64,000 nucleotides of DNA from Drosophila miranda (lineage: Eukaryota; Arthropoda; Insecta; Diptera; Drosophilidae): positions 19,920,913 through 19,984,912 of the forward strand of contig NC_046677.1 of NCBI RefSeq assembly GCF_003369915.1, in the 5' to 3' direction. A model generated the notes under the pieces. That model saw nothing but the letters and a program-made list of their open reading frames with translations. It did not search any database and was not told where the DNA came from. Positions 48,801-59,722 of the stretch are shown piece after piece (position 1 is the stretch's first letter; each line of letters opens with the position of its first letter). The position numbers and the translations under genes were made by a program.

Positions 48801-50811
48801 GGGAAAGGAACTATAATGCGGGTCTGGAGTCGGACGCTGTCGAGTGCCACAAATTGACTAAAATTTAATTAAGGAATATGCATTCCAGAAATGATTGAAA
48901 CAGTGAAATTGCTGCACAGAAATTTTATCAATCCTATCCAATCAGAGTGAGAGATCCAATCCATATCACTTACATCGATTGTATCATATTTTATATCGGT
49001 GGATATTGACAGAAAAGGCCAACTCATTTCACATTCAACTGATTTGCATAGCCAGAAGTCTCGGCGAATATTCGTGGAGATGTCTTCCAAACGGATTCCC
49101 ACAGAGATTCAGTGTCAGCCTCACCTTCGAAGGATTCTTCTTCGACAAGTCTGTGCTCGCATTTTCTTTCGCCTGTCATAGACTGTTGGGGAAGATTTTC
49201 CACAGAGCCCAGAACAAGACGGCAAATGCGTTGCGTATTTATGAATAATTCAGCAAAAGGACATCCCACCCTTCCATCCTTCCTCCTGACTTTCCTATTT
49301 GTTTACCACAAATTGTCAAAATGTTGCCGGAATGACATTGGCAGCACGTGTAAGCCCACATCCTTCCTTCTCCTCCCATTTGCCTTCCACACGCCTGAAA
49401 GTTTATCCGAAATTGTCCATTGGAATTTATTCATGTGGATGCTGCAGGAGAGAAGAGCAGCATGTGAAGCATCATCATGCAAATCACTCACTCGGATCCA
49501 TCACCCTTAAAGCTGTCGGTTGGTCAGTTCTCCGCTAGAGTCCCTTAGCAGGAAAACATCCCACGGTGACAGCTGAAAAAATTACTTCAATTTCATAATT
49601 ATCGCGGGTGGCCATGACTTCTCCCTTCGTCTCACTTCTGACATTTTTATTAAATTTCTGCCCCTGTCGAGCTCCCCGCTCAGCGGGAAAGCAACTTATG
49701 TCCGATGCGAGGCGACTTTGCGCTGTAATTAAAGAAAAATCAAGGGGAGCTTGCGCTTTGTAACATATCAAGATTTCCTTCTTTACCGATATAACTTTTT
49801 GGGCGTGACAAATGTGGGTGGTCCGAGGGGGGATGGGAATTGATTAATGACTGGAGAAAGAAAGGCGAAAGGTTGACCACTTATTGGGAGAAGGCATACT
49901 GGAGAGGGTCGCATTAAATCTTTGAGTTCTGTCCAATTAGCAATCCCAACACTCAGTGGCACAATTCCTCCATCGGATTCTCCTATCTGCGTCTTCAGTA
50001 ATACCCGTATTCACATATTGGATAACATTTTTCTGGGAAGTGATTCTTCCTTCTTCCTGCGGCACATTGCCAATTGAAATTTTTGTTATTCTCCGTTTTA
50101 TGATTTGTCTTTCGAAAGTTTACGACTGCGCCTCCGGGCGTCTCCGGGCGTATTTAAAATTTGTGTCGGAATATAAACCAAAATCTGCTCTCAGCCTTCC
50201 TTCCGACGGACGCTCCTTCCCATTATTACCGATAAAAGTCGGAGCTGAGGGAGAAAGAGTGCCTTTCCGTAGCTAAATCATCTCGATTGTTCAACTTTTG
50301 GTACATTTTTAAAGGTTTAATCTGAGAGTGGCTGAGAGCAAACAAAGTGAGCACGTTGTCCATTGGCAAGAAGAATAAACAAAATTGGAGCAAGAAAACA
50401 ATTAAGAAAACAGAACCACAAAAACAAACTCAAAGGAAACCCACTAGGATGAGAGAGAAGATTGGGATGCAAATTAATTAACAATCGAGACTTTGAGAAT
50501 GCCATGAAAATGCATGAAATACAGATTGCAGCTCTCTTCTCCTCCACATTTCTTCTCATTCGTTATTTGCCGCTTTTAGTGGCAATAACAGCGCTGCGGG
50601 CGCTGTTGCAACGTACGGCCAATAAGCATCCAACAATCAAATGTCACTTCCAATTGCTTTGTGGGAACAAAAATATGTATGTTGTGGAAAGTATAAAGAA
50701 CACGATATAGAAATGTTTGAACAGTATGAATTTAATAACAATTTGTAAATAAGTTTTTCAAGAGATGTTTAGGTGTAATTGTCGCCGCCACAGTCCACAC
50801 ATCACCGTCAT

Positions 50812-51183
50812 TTAGTACCAGAAACGCATCGTTAAGTCATATTGTGGAGACGAGAGAAGTCGACGTCGAATCTGACGCTCAATCTGACGCCCAATCCGTT
50901 GGCCAATCTCACGCAACTGGCTTTGGGTATATCGATATCTCTGTCTGTGGGTCCCTTCTGGACCCTGCTGCACATCCGGATCGGGATCTATGGTCGCACT
51001 GGATCCATCTGTCTCAGCTTCATCTTGTGTTGCGGCTGATGCTACTTCTCCACCAGCCGCTGCAAGTTATATAAAATTACCAAATGGAGACACGCACTTC
51101 GATTTACACATACCTTGTGGTGGATTGCAATGGGCATCTTGTTGGGTGGATCCAGATATGTTTCCTTCGGGTTGAGAGTTCAT
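50812..51183 (-). CDS. Small unrecognised two-exon gene, 105 residues
   Basis: Exon 1 is 51183-51114 (23 codons plus one base). The intron is 51113-51060 (54 bp, GTATGT...CTTGCAG). Exon 2 is 51059-50812 and ends in TAA. Exons total 318 nt and the joined frame has no stop. The start (M-N-S-Q-P-E-G) is the ATG nearest the donor; the open frame runs further upstream. The middle is acidic and rich in Gly, Ala, Asp and Gln, with no signal peptide or membrane segment. The C-terminal 42 residues are basic and probably helical (RYRYTQSQLREIG, then RIGRQIERQIRRRLL), ending MRFWY. YTQSQLREI resembles the Y-x4-L core of eIF4E-binding motifs such as that of Drosophila Cup, but the residue after Leu is Arg instead of a hydrophobic one. 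I do not recognise the protein. The perfect splice-frame fit is the main evidence that it is real. Confidence 0.62.
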
Positions 51184-52049
51184 ATTTACTTCGACTTTTA
51201 ATGTAGTTTTGTAATTTGACTTTGCGAACAAAATCAGGGCCTCTTGATTGTTTGAAAAGTCCGATCGACAGTATATGTCTATCGGAAAAAATCTAAGGCG
51301 TGTCATCAAAATATCGAAATTAGTTCGGTGGATCAGATGTTTCTTATGAAGATTCAACTAGCATGAGAGGCAAATAGCTATCCAAATGGCTCACAGCTAT
51401 CCCGTAGCCAACGAGCCTGACCTGGAATATACTGCTTGCTCTCCTCTCCCATACCTCCCAACACCTCACCTATTATAATAATTGTGACTACAGTTACAGC
51501 ACAGGCTCGAACAGTTTCCATCACAGCGCTCTCCCAATCGGAACCACCCAACCAGGTCAAGTGAAATGTGCTCCACAAACTTTTCTTTCCTTCCCTCTTT
51601 TCTTCATTTCCTTATCCACACACATGCATCAAAGGAGGAACATACAATGAGTGCTCCGCCTGCACAAGAGAAAGTGGAAACTGTGACCCGATTCCTCGGC
51701 CTCTCCTACTTGGACACGTTCCAATGCAGATGTGTTTGTATCTGGACATAAGGGATTTATGCCACGCCTCCACTCAGAAATTTATGCAGAAACTCCCAAC
51801 TTTGCAATGAAATTTTTGACAAATGCTTCCAATTAAGTGGAGCTCGTTGGACGGACGGGGAGCCGAGTGGGAGTGGCAGATTTCCCATGATGCCCCCGAA
51901 AACACAGAGCGCTCACATGATGTGGCCAGGCATATTGATTCGGATTTGGACTCGGATGTTGGTCTGCCATGGGGATTTGGCCCTAAATGCTTCTCATTTA
52001 TTTTAACGCCCAGCGAGAGTCGAAAGCCCAAAGCTCAAATGTGATACGG

Positions 52050-52094
52050 GGACTGTACGGACTGTGCGGACTGTGCGGACTGTGCGGACTGTGG
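52050..52094 (+). repeat. 9 bp tandem repeat, five units
   Basis: Units GGACTGTAC, three copies of GGACTGTGC, then GGACTGTGG, in register over 45 bp. Confidence 0.92.
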
Positions 52095-54912
52095 ATAGTG
52101 TTTTCGAGGAGGCGAACCTGTGCCGCAGGATATATTTCCGACTTGAAGCCGCCGCCTGTGGCGTAAATATCTGATTAGGCTCCTGCCCACGAAGCCTCCT
52201 CCTCAGCCATTCTCCTTTTCTAGGCAACCGAACAAAGGGAAGCAGGAAAATGGTGAAAATGAAAATAATCTTGGGCAACATCTGGGGGAGCATGGGGCGG
52301 GAACACTGCAGGAGTTGACTGTTCCCTTTTTTATTGGGGACAAGGTTAAGCATTCGACAATAAAATGGCAACTTATTGTTTGGAATTGCCTGGAGTTGTT
52401 TTGGTCAAAAGGAAGACCATGGGATGGTGGAAAATGCTAGAACCTTGAGGTTTTCCATTGAGAAATTTTCTTGAGGGGAGGATGAAAACTGTTTTCAGGA
52501 CGTATTGAAAATGATTCCACCAATCAAATAGATTATCTTGGTCTAAACTGAACAATTAGTTGCATTATTGATATCTGTGGTTCCTCATCCTATATCTTTC
52601 TCAGCCTATGGGCTTTCAATCCTGTATCATGTCTTTTATCCTTTCTACCCGTTCAGCTGCTTTCCCCCTTATTCAGTCCCTCGTTTCAGACCTGTTCACT
52701 ACAACTAGTCCTGCTCTGGAGAGCATCCTCATCATGAGCTGGCTGTGGTTTTTGTGGTCATACTGTTTACTCCTTCATGTTCTTCCTGCCACTGACACTC
52801 CAGTCCATTCAAGCTACCGCTCTCCTCATTGTCTAGCTCCGTAATTGTCCTTGCAGCAGTCCGGCAGTGTTCTGTGTCTGTTATCCTTTTGATGGCTGTC
52901 CTATCCTGGCCTGACTGTTGCTTCTTTGTGTGCTTCTCTAATAACTGACGAATGTAATTTGCTCATTTCATGTCTGCAAAGAGAAGAATTTCATTTAGTT
53001 TAATTGGCAAAATATACATTACAATAAAGAGGAAAACTAATTGGAAGATGGAGACCAACAGAGTGGAGAGATTATTAAAGTTGCATCCTAAAGAAAATGC
53101 TTTCATTGCCGAAGCCGATTTGCCGCATGACATTTATTACTTTTTAATGAGCAATTTTCCCACGAAACACGGAAACTTCTGTGTTTCAAAGTAGGACCAA
53201 CACCAAAGGAAGGAGCAGCACCGAGCACTCCACGTGGCTGCCATTAGGTTGCCCCGAAAAACCTTGGCCATGCCAAGTAAAACTTGCAACACTTGCACAA
53301 ACTTTTCAACAAGTTCAAAATGAACTCGATAAAATGGCCAAATCATGGCCCTATACAGGACACTCTTGGCCAGATTAGTGCAGAAGTCATAAAGGCAAAT
53401 GATGGCTAAATAAAAATGGTAAATGCGAGTTTCCTGACAACTCATGCAAACGTTTTGTCAGCGTCAGGGGACGAGCGAAACTTGCCTAAAATTATGTCTC
53501 AGCGCCTCAAGCCTGAGGTTAGGCGAGTGCCAGTGGCATGCCCCTCAAGCACGTTGCAACATGGCCACCAACTAGGCTCCAAGTCAGGCTGTGGTTGGGC
53601 CCACGCCTTGATTCTTGAGGAACTTTAACCGAGGAAAAACTTCCACTGGAAAGAAACTTCAGTTTTTGTCATCATGTTGCGGCTGGCAGAATTTCCACAA
53701 GAGAAGAGACAAAAAATAAACTTTTAGTAAAGTGTGGAGTAACATTTGGATAACATTTTTAACGAGATATGAAAACGGGAAATGGAAAACCATGTGATTC
53801 TATGAAAGTTTAACAGAATTAAGTTTGGTTTTAACTAAATTAAGAACAGCTTAAATTGTTTATCTACAAGTATGTATATGAGTTTTGGACAAAGTTTAAT
53901 TTCTTTCCTTTGATTCTAAGGGAACCTACTATATATATGGCCTTATGTACACATAATGGTTCTAATGAAATCTATCTACGACACGACAAGCATCATAGAG
54001 AACTATCTTTCCAACATGGCGTGGATATAAGGTCTGTCCAAAGAGTAGCCTGAAAAGGATTATATCCAGCCCCTTGAAGATCTTAGATTATTTCTATTTT
54101 TTCAGCAGTACAATATGTATATATTCTTTTCTTATATTTACGATGCATAAAGAAGAAGGATCTCAATTCCATAATCTTCCTTGTAATTCCATAATCAGTA
54201 TTAGAATCAGTAATTATAGATTTAAAAAAAAAAACAATTTCTTAAAACTATTCTCAATTTAAACAAACAAAAATCCTCAACAAAATGGCAATAAATCAAT
54301 TCAAATCCACACTGAAAGATTTCCTCTTACACATATTCCAATCTCGTATAACTTAAATCCATTTAAAAAACATTTTTCTCGTCGATAGAGTCTGAATGCA
54401 TTTTGGGATAAGCAACGCTCAACAGAACAAACTGGACCTTTTGTGAGAACAATTTCCATTGGGGGAAAAAACAATTTCTCTATTGCACTCAATATAAATA
54501 ACTATTCTCTTTTTTTGTGGGATTTCCTTTTTAGCTGAAAGCGTTGGCAATAATCCTTTGTGCATATCCGAGGCAAACAAAACTAATTTCGTGTTTGTTT
54601 TCCGAGCTTTTGCTCGCAGCCAGGATTTTCCTACCCTTTCAGAGCGAGTCGGCCATAAGTGAAGTCGGTAAATAAATCATTTTATGCAACTGCAAATGGA
54701 GTTTGTAATGCAAATCCTTTTGCCAAGCTGAAAGGGATTTTCCAAGCTCCTTAAGCTATTCCTCTTTGTTTCCCATTTTCCTCTCACGTATCCCTGTGGC
54801 TGTGGCAATTGGAGCGCTAAAGAGACCGCGGGGAGAAATTAAGACAATTGTCGATCCGCATCGACGCTTCCAGCGTTTGAAGCGCCACGCAGCCGGAAAA
54901 ATGCTTCTCCCT

Positions 54913-54933
54913 GTCCCGTCCCGTCCCGTCCCC
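54913..54933 (+). repeat. GTCCC pentamer repeat
   Basis: Four tandem GTCCC units, with extra C at the end. Confidence 0.85.
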
Positions 54934-54944
54934 CTTTTGACAGA

Positions 54945-54980
54945 GACTTCGACTTCGACTTCGACTTCCACTTCCACTTG
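54945..54980 (+). repeat. GACTTC/CACTTC hexamer repeat
   Basis: Four GACTTC units followed by CACTTC-like units, 36 bp in all, starting 11 bp after the pentamer repeat. Confidence 0.88.
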
Positions 54981-57900
54981 GAGACATCTCCAGTTGCATG
55001 CGAAATGAAGCTCTTGCTCCATGGATGGCTAATTGGGGGATAGACCAGACTCAAGTCGACAAACTCAAGTCTCACCAACGCGATTAGCTGGCATGAAAGT
55101 TTAAAGTTGTTGAAACTTTTAAGCCAAGCACTAGGCAAAAACTTATTCCAAAGACAAAAAATCTACTATGCATTGAAATATACATAAATAAATAGGGGAA
55201 AATGGGGAGACGGTACCAACTGGACTTCACAAATTGGTTGGCAAATTTCAGTTTTCCAAGTTTAAGTGCGAAAAGAACTGTGACCATTTCGCTAGACTAC
55301 AGCTTTAGAGGACTAAGAAGCTGGAATCCAGATTGTTCTATGAATTTAAGATTAAAACTTTGTGATCAACTATTCTGTATAGAATACCAGTAAAAAAAAT
55401 GTAAGTTACGAGAACTTAAAGCGCAAAAAACAGTCCAGATCTCAATGTATTCAAAAGCAGATTGAATATATCAACACCTCCCCGGGCCCCTGCAACCTCA
55501 TGAATATCTCAACGATTTCCCCCAAGTAAAAAAGAACAACGCAACGCATCGCATGACAGAGTTTTTCTTCAGCCCCGAAGGCAGTCATGGCAACTAATCC
55601 AATAAGTTCTACTTGCACTATCCTAATGAGCCATTTTATTTGCCTAGCCCCCTAGTGAACCCCATGGAAATGCTTGGAAGGCCCTATCCCATCACCTATC
55701 CCCTATCCACATCCTGTTGCTGGAACAAAAAGTTTTCTATGCCGCCTTCCGAGACAGGCGACAAAAGTTACATTTAATGAAGCATCAGGACACACACAAC
55801 GCTGGGGCTTCCTGCAGATTCAGATAGAGGGAGAGGTGATAGAGGGGCCAGGACTTTCAACTTGTTGGCTGGCAATTTTCCATGTCGCGCAATTAGGCAA
55901 AAAGTTAAATTGCTTGTCATAAATGTGAAATTTGCAACACAAAAATTGACTTAAGTGAGTGCAGTGCAGCGGCAGCTCCAGCTCCAGAGCTAGGGACAGG
56001 ACCTGGACCAGATCTATCTTGAGCAGCAGCTCGAAATAAATTTAAGCGGCTTTTGAATTTAAATTGCACTCATAAGCGTCGTAACTCCTTGAGCTGTAAA
56101 AAGCGCTGAGCTGGTCTGAGCCAAAACCCCCCATAAAGATTACAAAAAGTCGTAAAAGGCCAGAAATATGAATGCGATAGTCATACTCTAGTACGAGTCC
56201 TCGTTCTCCGCTGCGAGGGCACCGAAAAATGGCTCAAATAAAATAAAACAGCAGACTCATGCGGAAAAGTCAACGCTGCCAACATTTTCCTGACATTTTC
56301 CGCTGTCAGCCAGCGGGGTATTGGTAGGGGAGAGGGTTGTCTCCACCAAATGAAGCCGGGGGGTGGAGGTTTGGGGTCTCTCTTGTAGTTGTTAAGCTGT
56401 TTGGGGAGGAAGGCTTAAAATATGCGCCGCTGGCTCAACATTTTGTCATATTTTGCAGCGGCTACAAGAAGCTGGCTTCATTATAGAACAGCTTGAAGCA
56501 GCGCCCTCTCCTCTGCCAACCCACCACCCCTTGCATAAAATATAGAATTAAAAAGCTCGCCAAAAAGTTGGGGCACAAAAAAAAACAGCAAAAGTTGAAA
56601 AGCGACGACAAAAGCGAAAAATAGAAACAAAAACGTAACAAAAATGTTTGTTGACTTGTTGGTCGCTCGAGTAAGTGTATTAGTGCGGGGTAATGGCCAA
56701 GAGGGGAGGAGTGTGTATGGTTAGAAGCTTAAGTCACACCTGCTCTGTGTCTCTCTGTCCCTGTCCCGTCTATGGATGTATGTGTTATGTTAAAGTTGCA
56801 ACTTAATGGGCAGCATGTCCGGGGTATTTTGTTGCCCCAAATGCATGGCTAGTTGAACCTTACATTATGGCCGAAGACAGTGGTATAATTGGATGGAATT
56901 GTGCGTAAAATGATTTGAAAGTTCGAGGAAAAGTTTTATTCAAGATAAAGATAAAAATTAAAATAGGTTCTAAACATCGAAAGACACATTCTGGGTCAAG
57001 AATAATTTCTAGAAGAATAGAAATCGACCGCTTAGTTTTCAGTTCAAGCCCAACACTTAATCAACCCCACAGCCCTACATGTACCTGCCCTTCGAAAAGA
57101 TTCCATTGTTGCTGTTTGTTGCTGCTGGCCGCAATTCAAGTTGACATTTCTCTGACCCCTTGGAGACCACTAGCATGTTCCATGTAGCTCTTACTAGCAT
57201 TTCTCCCCTCCCGGACAGCACACACACCGAATATGCAGGAGGCCCGATGGAAGAACCAACACTATCCAGCACAAACAAGGAGTGGAGTGGAGTGGCAATA
57301 AAATGCAAAGAGGCAAAAAACAGTGAGGGGAGACGAGACGCATCAACAAGCCCGGACAGCTTTTGAGTCAACTCGAATTTCAGATGGTTTACAACTTTTG
57401 TTTATTTATGGAGCCCCTCGGCTACGGGACTGCCTTTCGTTGCTCCTCCATTTGGGCACTCAAATTAAAGGACCGACAAAAATGTGATTTTTCGAAAAAA
57501 CATTTATAGGCGTCCTCCCCTAAAACCCTACACACTTTAGGGAAAAAGCTTTCACCTGCAATTTAGTTTGGCTGCACTTGCCATAAAACGAAAATTTCAT
57601 TAGGCCCCTAACCCCAAAGAGAGAAAAACATAATGGAAAAGGAGACTTTCCCTCCGATTAGTACTGGACCACTGGCACAGCTCCATTTGCAGTTTGGCTT
57701 TTCTCTCAACTTTCCCACTTTTTCTATTTTTGCTGTTCCTTTCCTGTTGTATTTTGCCGTAAATTCCAAACCATTTCCATTTTCCACAAAACGTGACTGA
57801 GTTTCCGGGCTCTACCCACGCTACGGCCTGCCCCATTTCGTTCGTTTCGGGGGAGCCTTCGGCAGAGGAAACTGTAAATAAATTTTATTTTTTGGCCGCC

Positions 57901-58172
57901 TGCAAAGTGCATAGAGGAGGTCTGGAGTCGGCCGGAACGGGCTGGCTGGCGGCCGTACGGCAAGGCCTTAAAATTGGAAACTTTATCTGCATTTAGTACA
58001 TAAATAATCGAGGGGCCTTTTGGCTGGGGCTCGAAATGGGAGGTGCAAAAAGGCTTTTAACTGCAGCGGGATGAACCTGCCCTGGATCCAGTTTAGTTCG
58101 GTCGGCAATTTGGATGCTAATTTGTTTTATCATCCCTACGTTTAATTTGTCTCGATAGATATTAGAGCCAGT

Positions 58173-58180
58173 TATCGATT
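58173..58180 (+). promoter_or_regulatory. DRE-like element upstream of the small gene
   Basis: TATCGATT differs by one base from the DNA replication-related element TATCGATA and lies 77 bp before the ATG of the next gene. This element is common in Drosophila housekeeping promoters. Confidence 0.3.
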
Positions 58181-58256
58181 TGATGCCAGCACCAAGGGAC
58201 CACTGAGTCGACGAAAAAATATACAATTTACAAATATTCGTAGAAAATTGCTTTAA

Positions 58257-58736
58257 ATGTACGAGTTTAAGTTTACGGAAAGCCATTTCATCGCTCGGCA
58301 ACGCTCTTACAATGCAGCGCTTCAAACAAAATACGAGGTAGGAACAAGTTAGCTTTTTATTCAAACCGTCACTGAAGTTACCTTCGGAAATAAGACTCCG
58401 GTTCCAGCTCCCGAATGGGATCGCATTCCAACTGCAGACTTTGATACTTTCGATGGCTTGTCGAACTTGAATGCGCCTCTGGACAATCTATCCCTGCAGG
58501 AGCGTCATCGCACCAAGCTGACCAACCGTAAAAAAGTGTTGGCCTATCAGCGTAGCCACCACCAGCGCCTCGCTGAACTTTTCGCCTCGCAGCAGGCTGC
58601 TGGCAAATGTAATACATCCGAAGTCCCATCGGAGGCACGTAAGTGGATTGACGCACAGTCGGGCATAAGTGAATTATCCTCTTCTATTTCCCCAGCTTTG
58701 TCCGTGTCCCAGGGTGTCTCTTGTGATAGCGTATAA
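58257..58736 (+). CDS. Small unrecognised two-exon gene, 140 residues
   Basis: Exon 1 is 58257-58337 (27 codons), the intron 58338-58394 (57 bp, GTAGGA...AATAAG) and exon 2 58395-58736 (113 codons plus TAA). The phase is zero and the join leaves one open frame of 140 residues. The start context is TTTAAATG. The N-terminus is aromatic and polar (MYEFKFTESHFIARQRSYN). Exon 2 begins TPVPAPEWDRIPTADFDTFD and continues with a basic, probably helical stretch (QERHRTKLTNRKKVLAYQRS, then HHQRLAELFASQQ), then a Ser-rich tail. There is no signal peptide or membrane segment, so a soluble intracellular protein is likely. The GTAGGA donor is weak. If the intron is wrong, exon 2 could still be coding from an upstream start. 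I do not recognise the family. Confidence 0.6.
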
Positions 58737-59489
58737 GTGTCTCCACATGGCACGAGGCTGCCGACATTGATTGATGGTCGACATGAGACTCTTCCAAGGG
58801 CCAAGCTATGACGGATAGTGCGATTCGTTGGACTAGCATCTCTATTGTAATAATATCAACAATTACCAACACAAAAATACACAAAATGTAACAAAATACA
58901 AACAAATTTCAGTGCGCTTCAATAAGTGGCTGCTGTGGCACACATCCCGCGAATTCGTCTACGTCTGCATGTGTGTATCGATGATGATAACGATGGAGTG
59001 AAGCAATGCCATTTTATTAGTTTATTTTCTTAAAACTACGCAAATTTCACAGAGCAAGCTAGGGATGCGACACGATAAATGAAGCTGTTAGATCGGCTGT
59101 TACGTTAACAGCTTCTGGATTGAACTTGGCTGCGGCTGTTAATGCACTATATATTTGCAGATTTTATTACAACTGCTGCAGAACGATATTTGTATTGATT
59201 AAGAAGTCTTAATAATATTTAGTCCTATGGGTAACTGGTAACAACATTTTTGTTTGTTTTCATCCATTTGTGTAAATAGCTTACAGAGCCGCCATCTTAC
59301 ATTAACATGCGCAGCCAACTTTGCACATTTTGTGCTGTTGGCGTGAAGTCAATCGAATTGTCTGATTTACAATTCGTACTAGTAATTTTACAAAAAAAAA
59401 AAATCCAATGAGATCGCCTTCTATGTCTAGGGGGCTCTAGATCATTTTGTTTTCCAGAACATCTTACTCTAGTTTGCACTGTTCTGGGC

Positions 59490-59722
59490 TCATGTAGTAG
59501 ATTTGGCGAACTTGTGGGATTTAGAGCAGGTGGACGGCTCTTTAGATGTGCGCTTGGCGACGACGATCTGCTGCGGCTTTGTAAATCGTTTCACAGAGTT
59601 GGAGGAGCAAAAAGCAAACATGTTTTCTACTTCCTGATCCTCGAACTGATAGCGCAGCATGATGAGGGCGCCGGCGGCTTCCAGTTCCAGAGCCCCGTAC
59701 GTGACTCAGGGTGAGACATCAT
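59490..59722 (-). pseudogene. Short reading frame broken by one missing base
   Basis: On the minus strand two consecutive ATG codons at 59722 and 59719 open a frame (MMSHPESRTG). One base appears to be missing at a GGGG run (CCCC on the plus strand, 59693-59696). The next frame then continues protein-like (ALELEAAGALIMLRYQFEDQ, then ENMFAFC, then basic KRFTKPQQIVVAKRTSKEPS) to TGA at 59490-59492. The span is 233 nt, one short of a multiple of three. With the base present it would encode about 77 residues. It may be a decayed gene, an undetected splice, or a homopolymer error in the assembly. I do not recognise the protein. Confidence 0.4.

Larger units (their letters stand above)
38344..50811. 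other. 12.5 kb region without a supported gene
   Basis: I found no reading frame with recognisable domains or a convincing splice structure here. The open frames are short, overlap on both strands, and are rich in Ser, Pro, Arg or Phe, as expected from purine- or pyrimidine-biased non-coding DNA. Simple repeats are present at 43629-43643, 43799-43843, 45041-45057 and 45835-45857. The region could be an intergenic spacer or a large intron of a gene outside the window. Confidence 0.55.
51184..58256. other. 7 kb region without a supported gene
   Basis: No convincing reading frame or splice structure was seen. It contains a 9 bp tandem repeat at 52050-52094, a 5 bp repeat at 54913-54933, a 6 bp repeat at 54945-54980 and an A-run near 54224. 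Long AT-rich stretches occur around 53700-54500. Confidence 0.5.
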
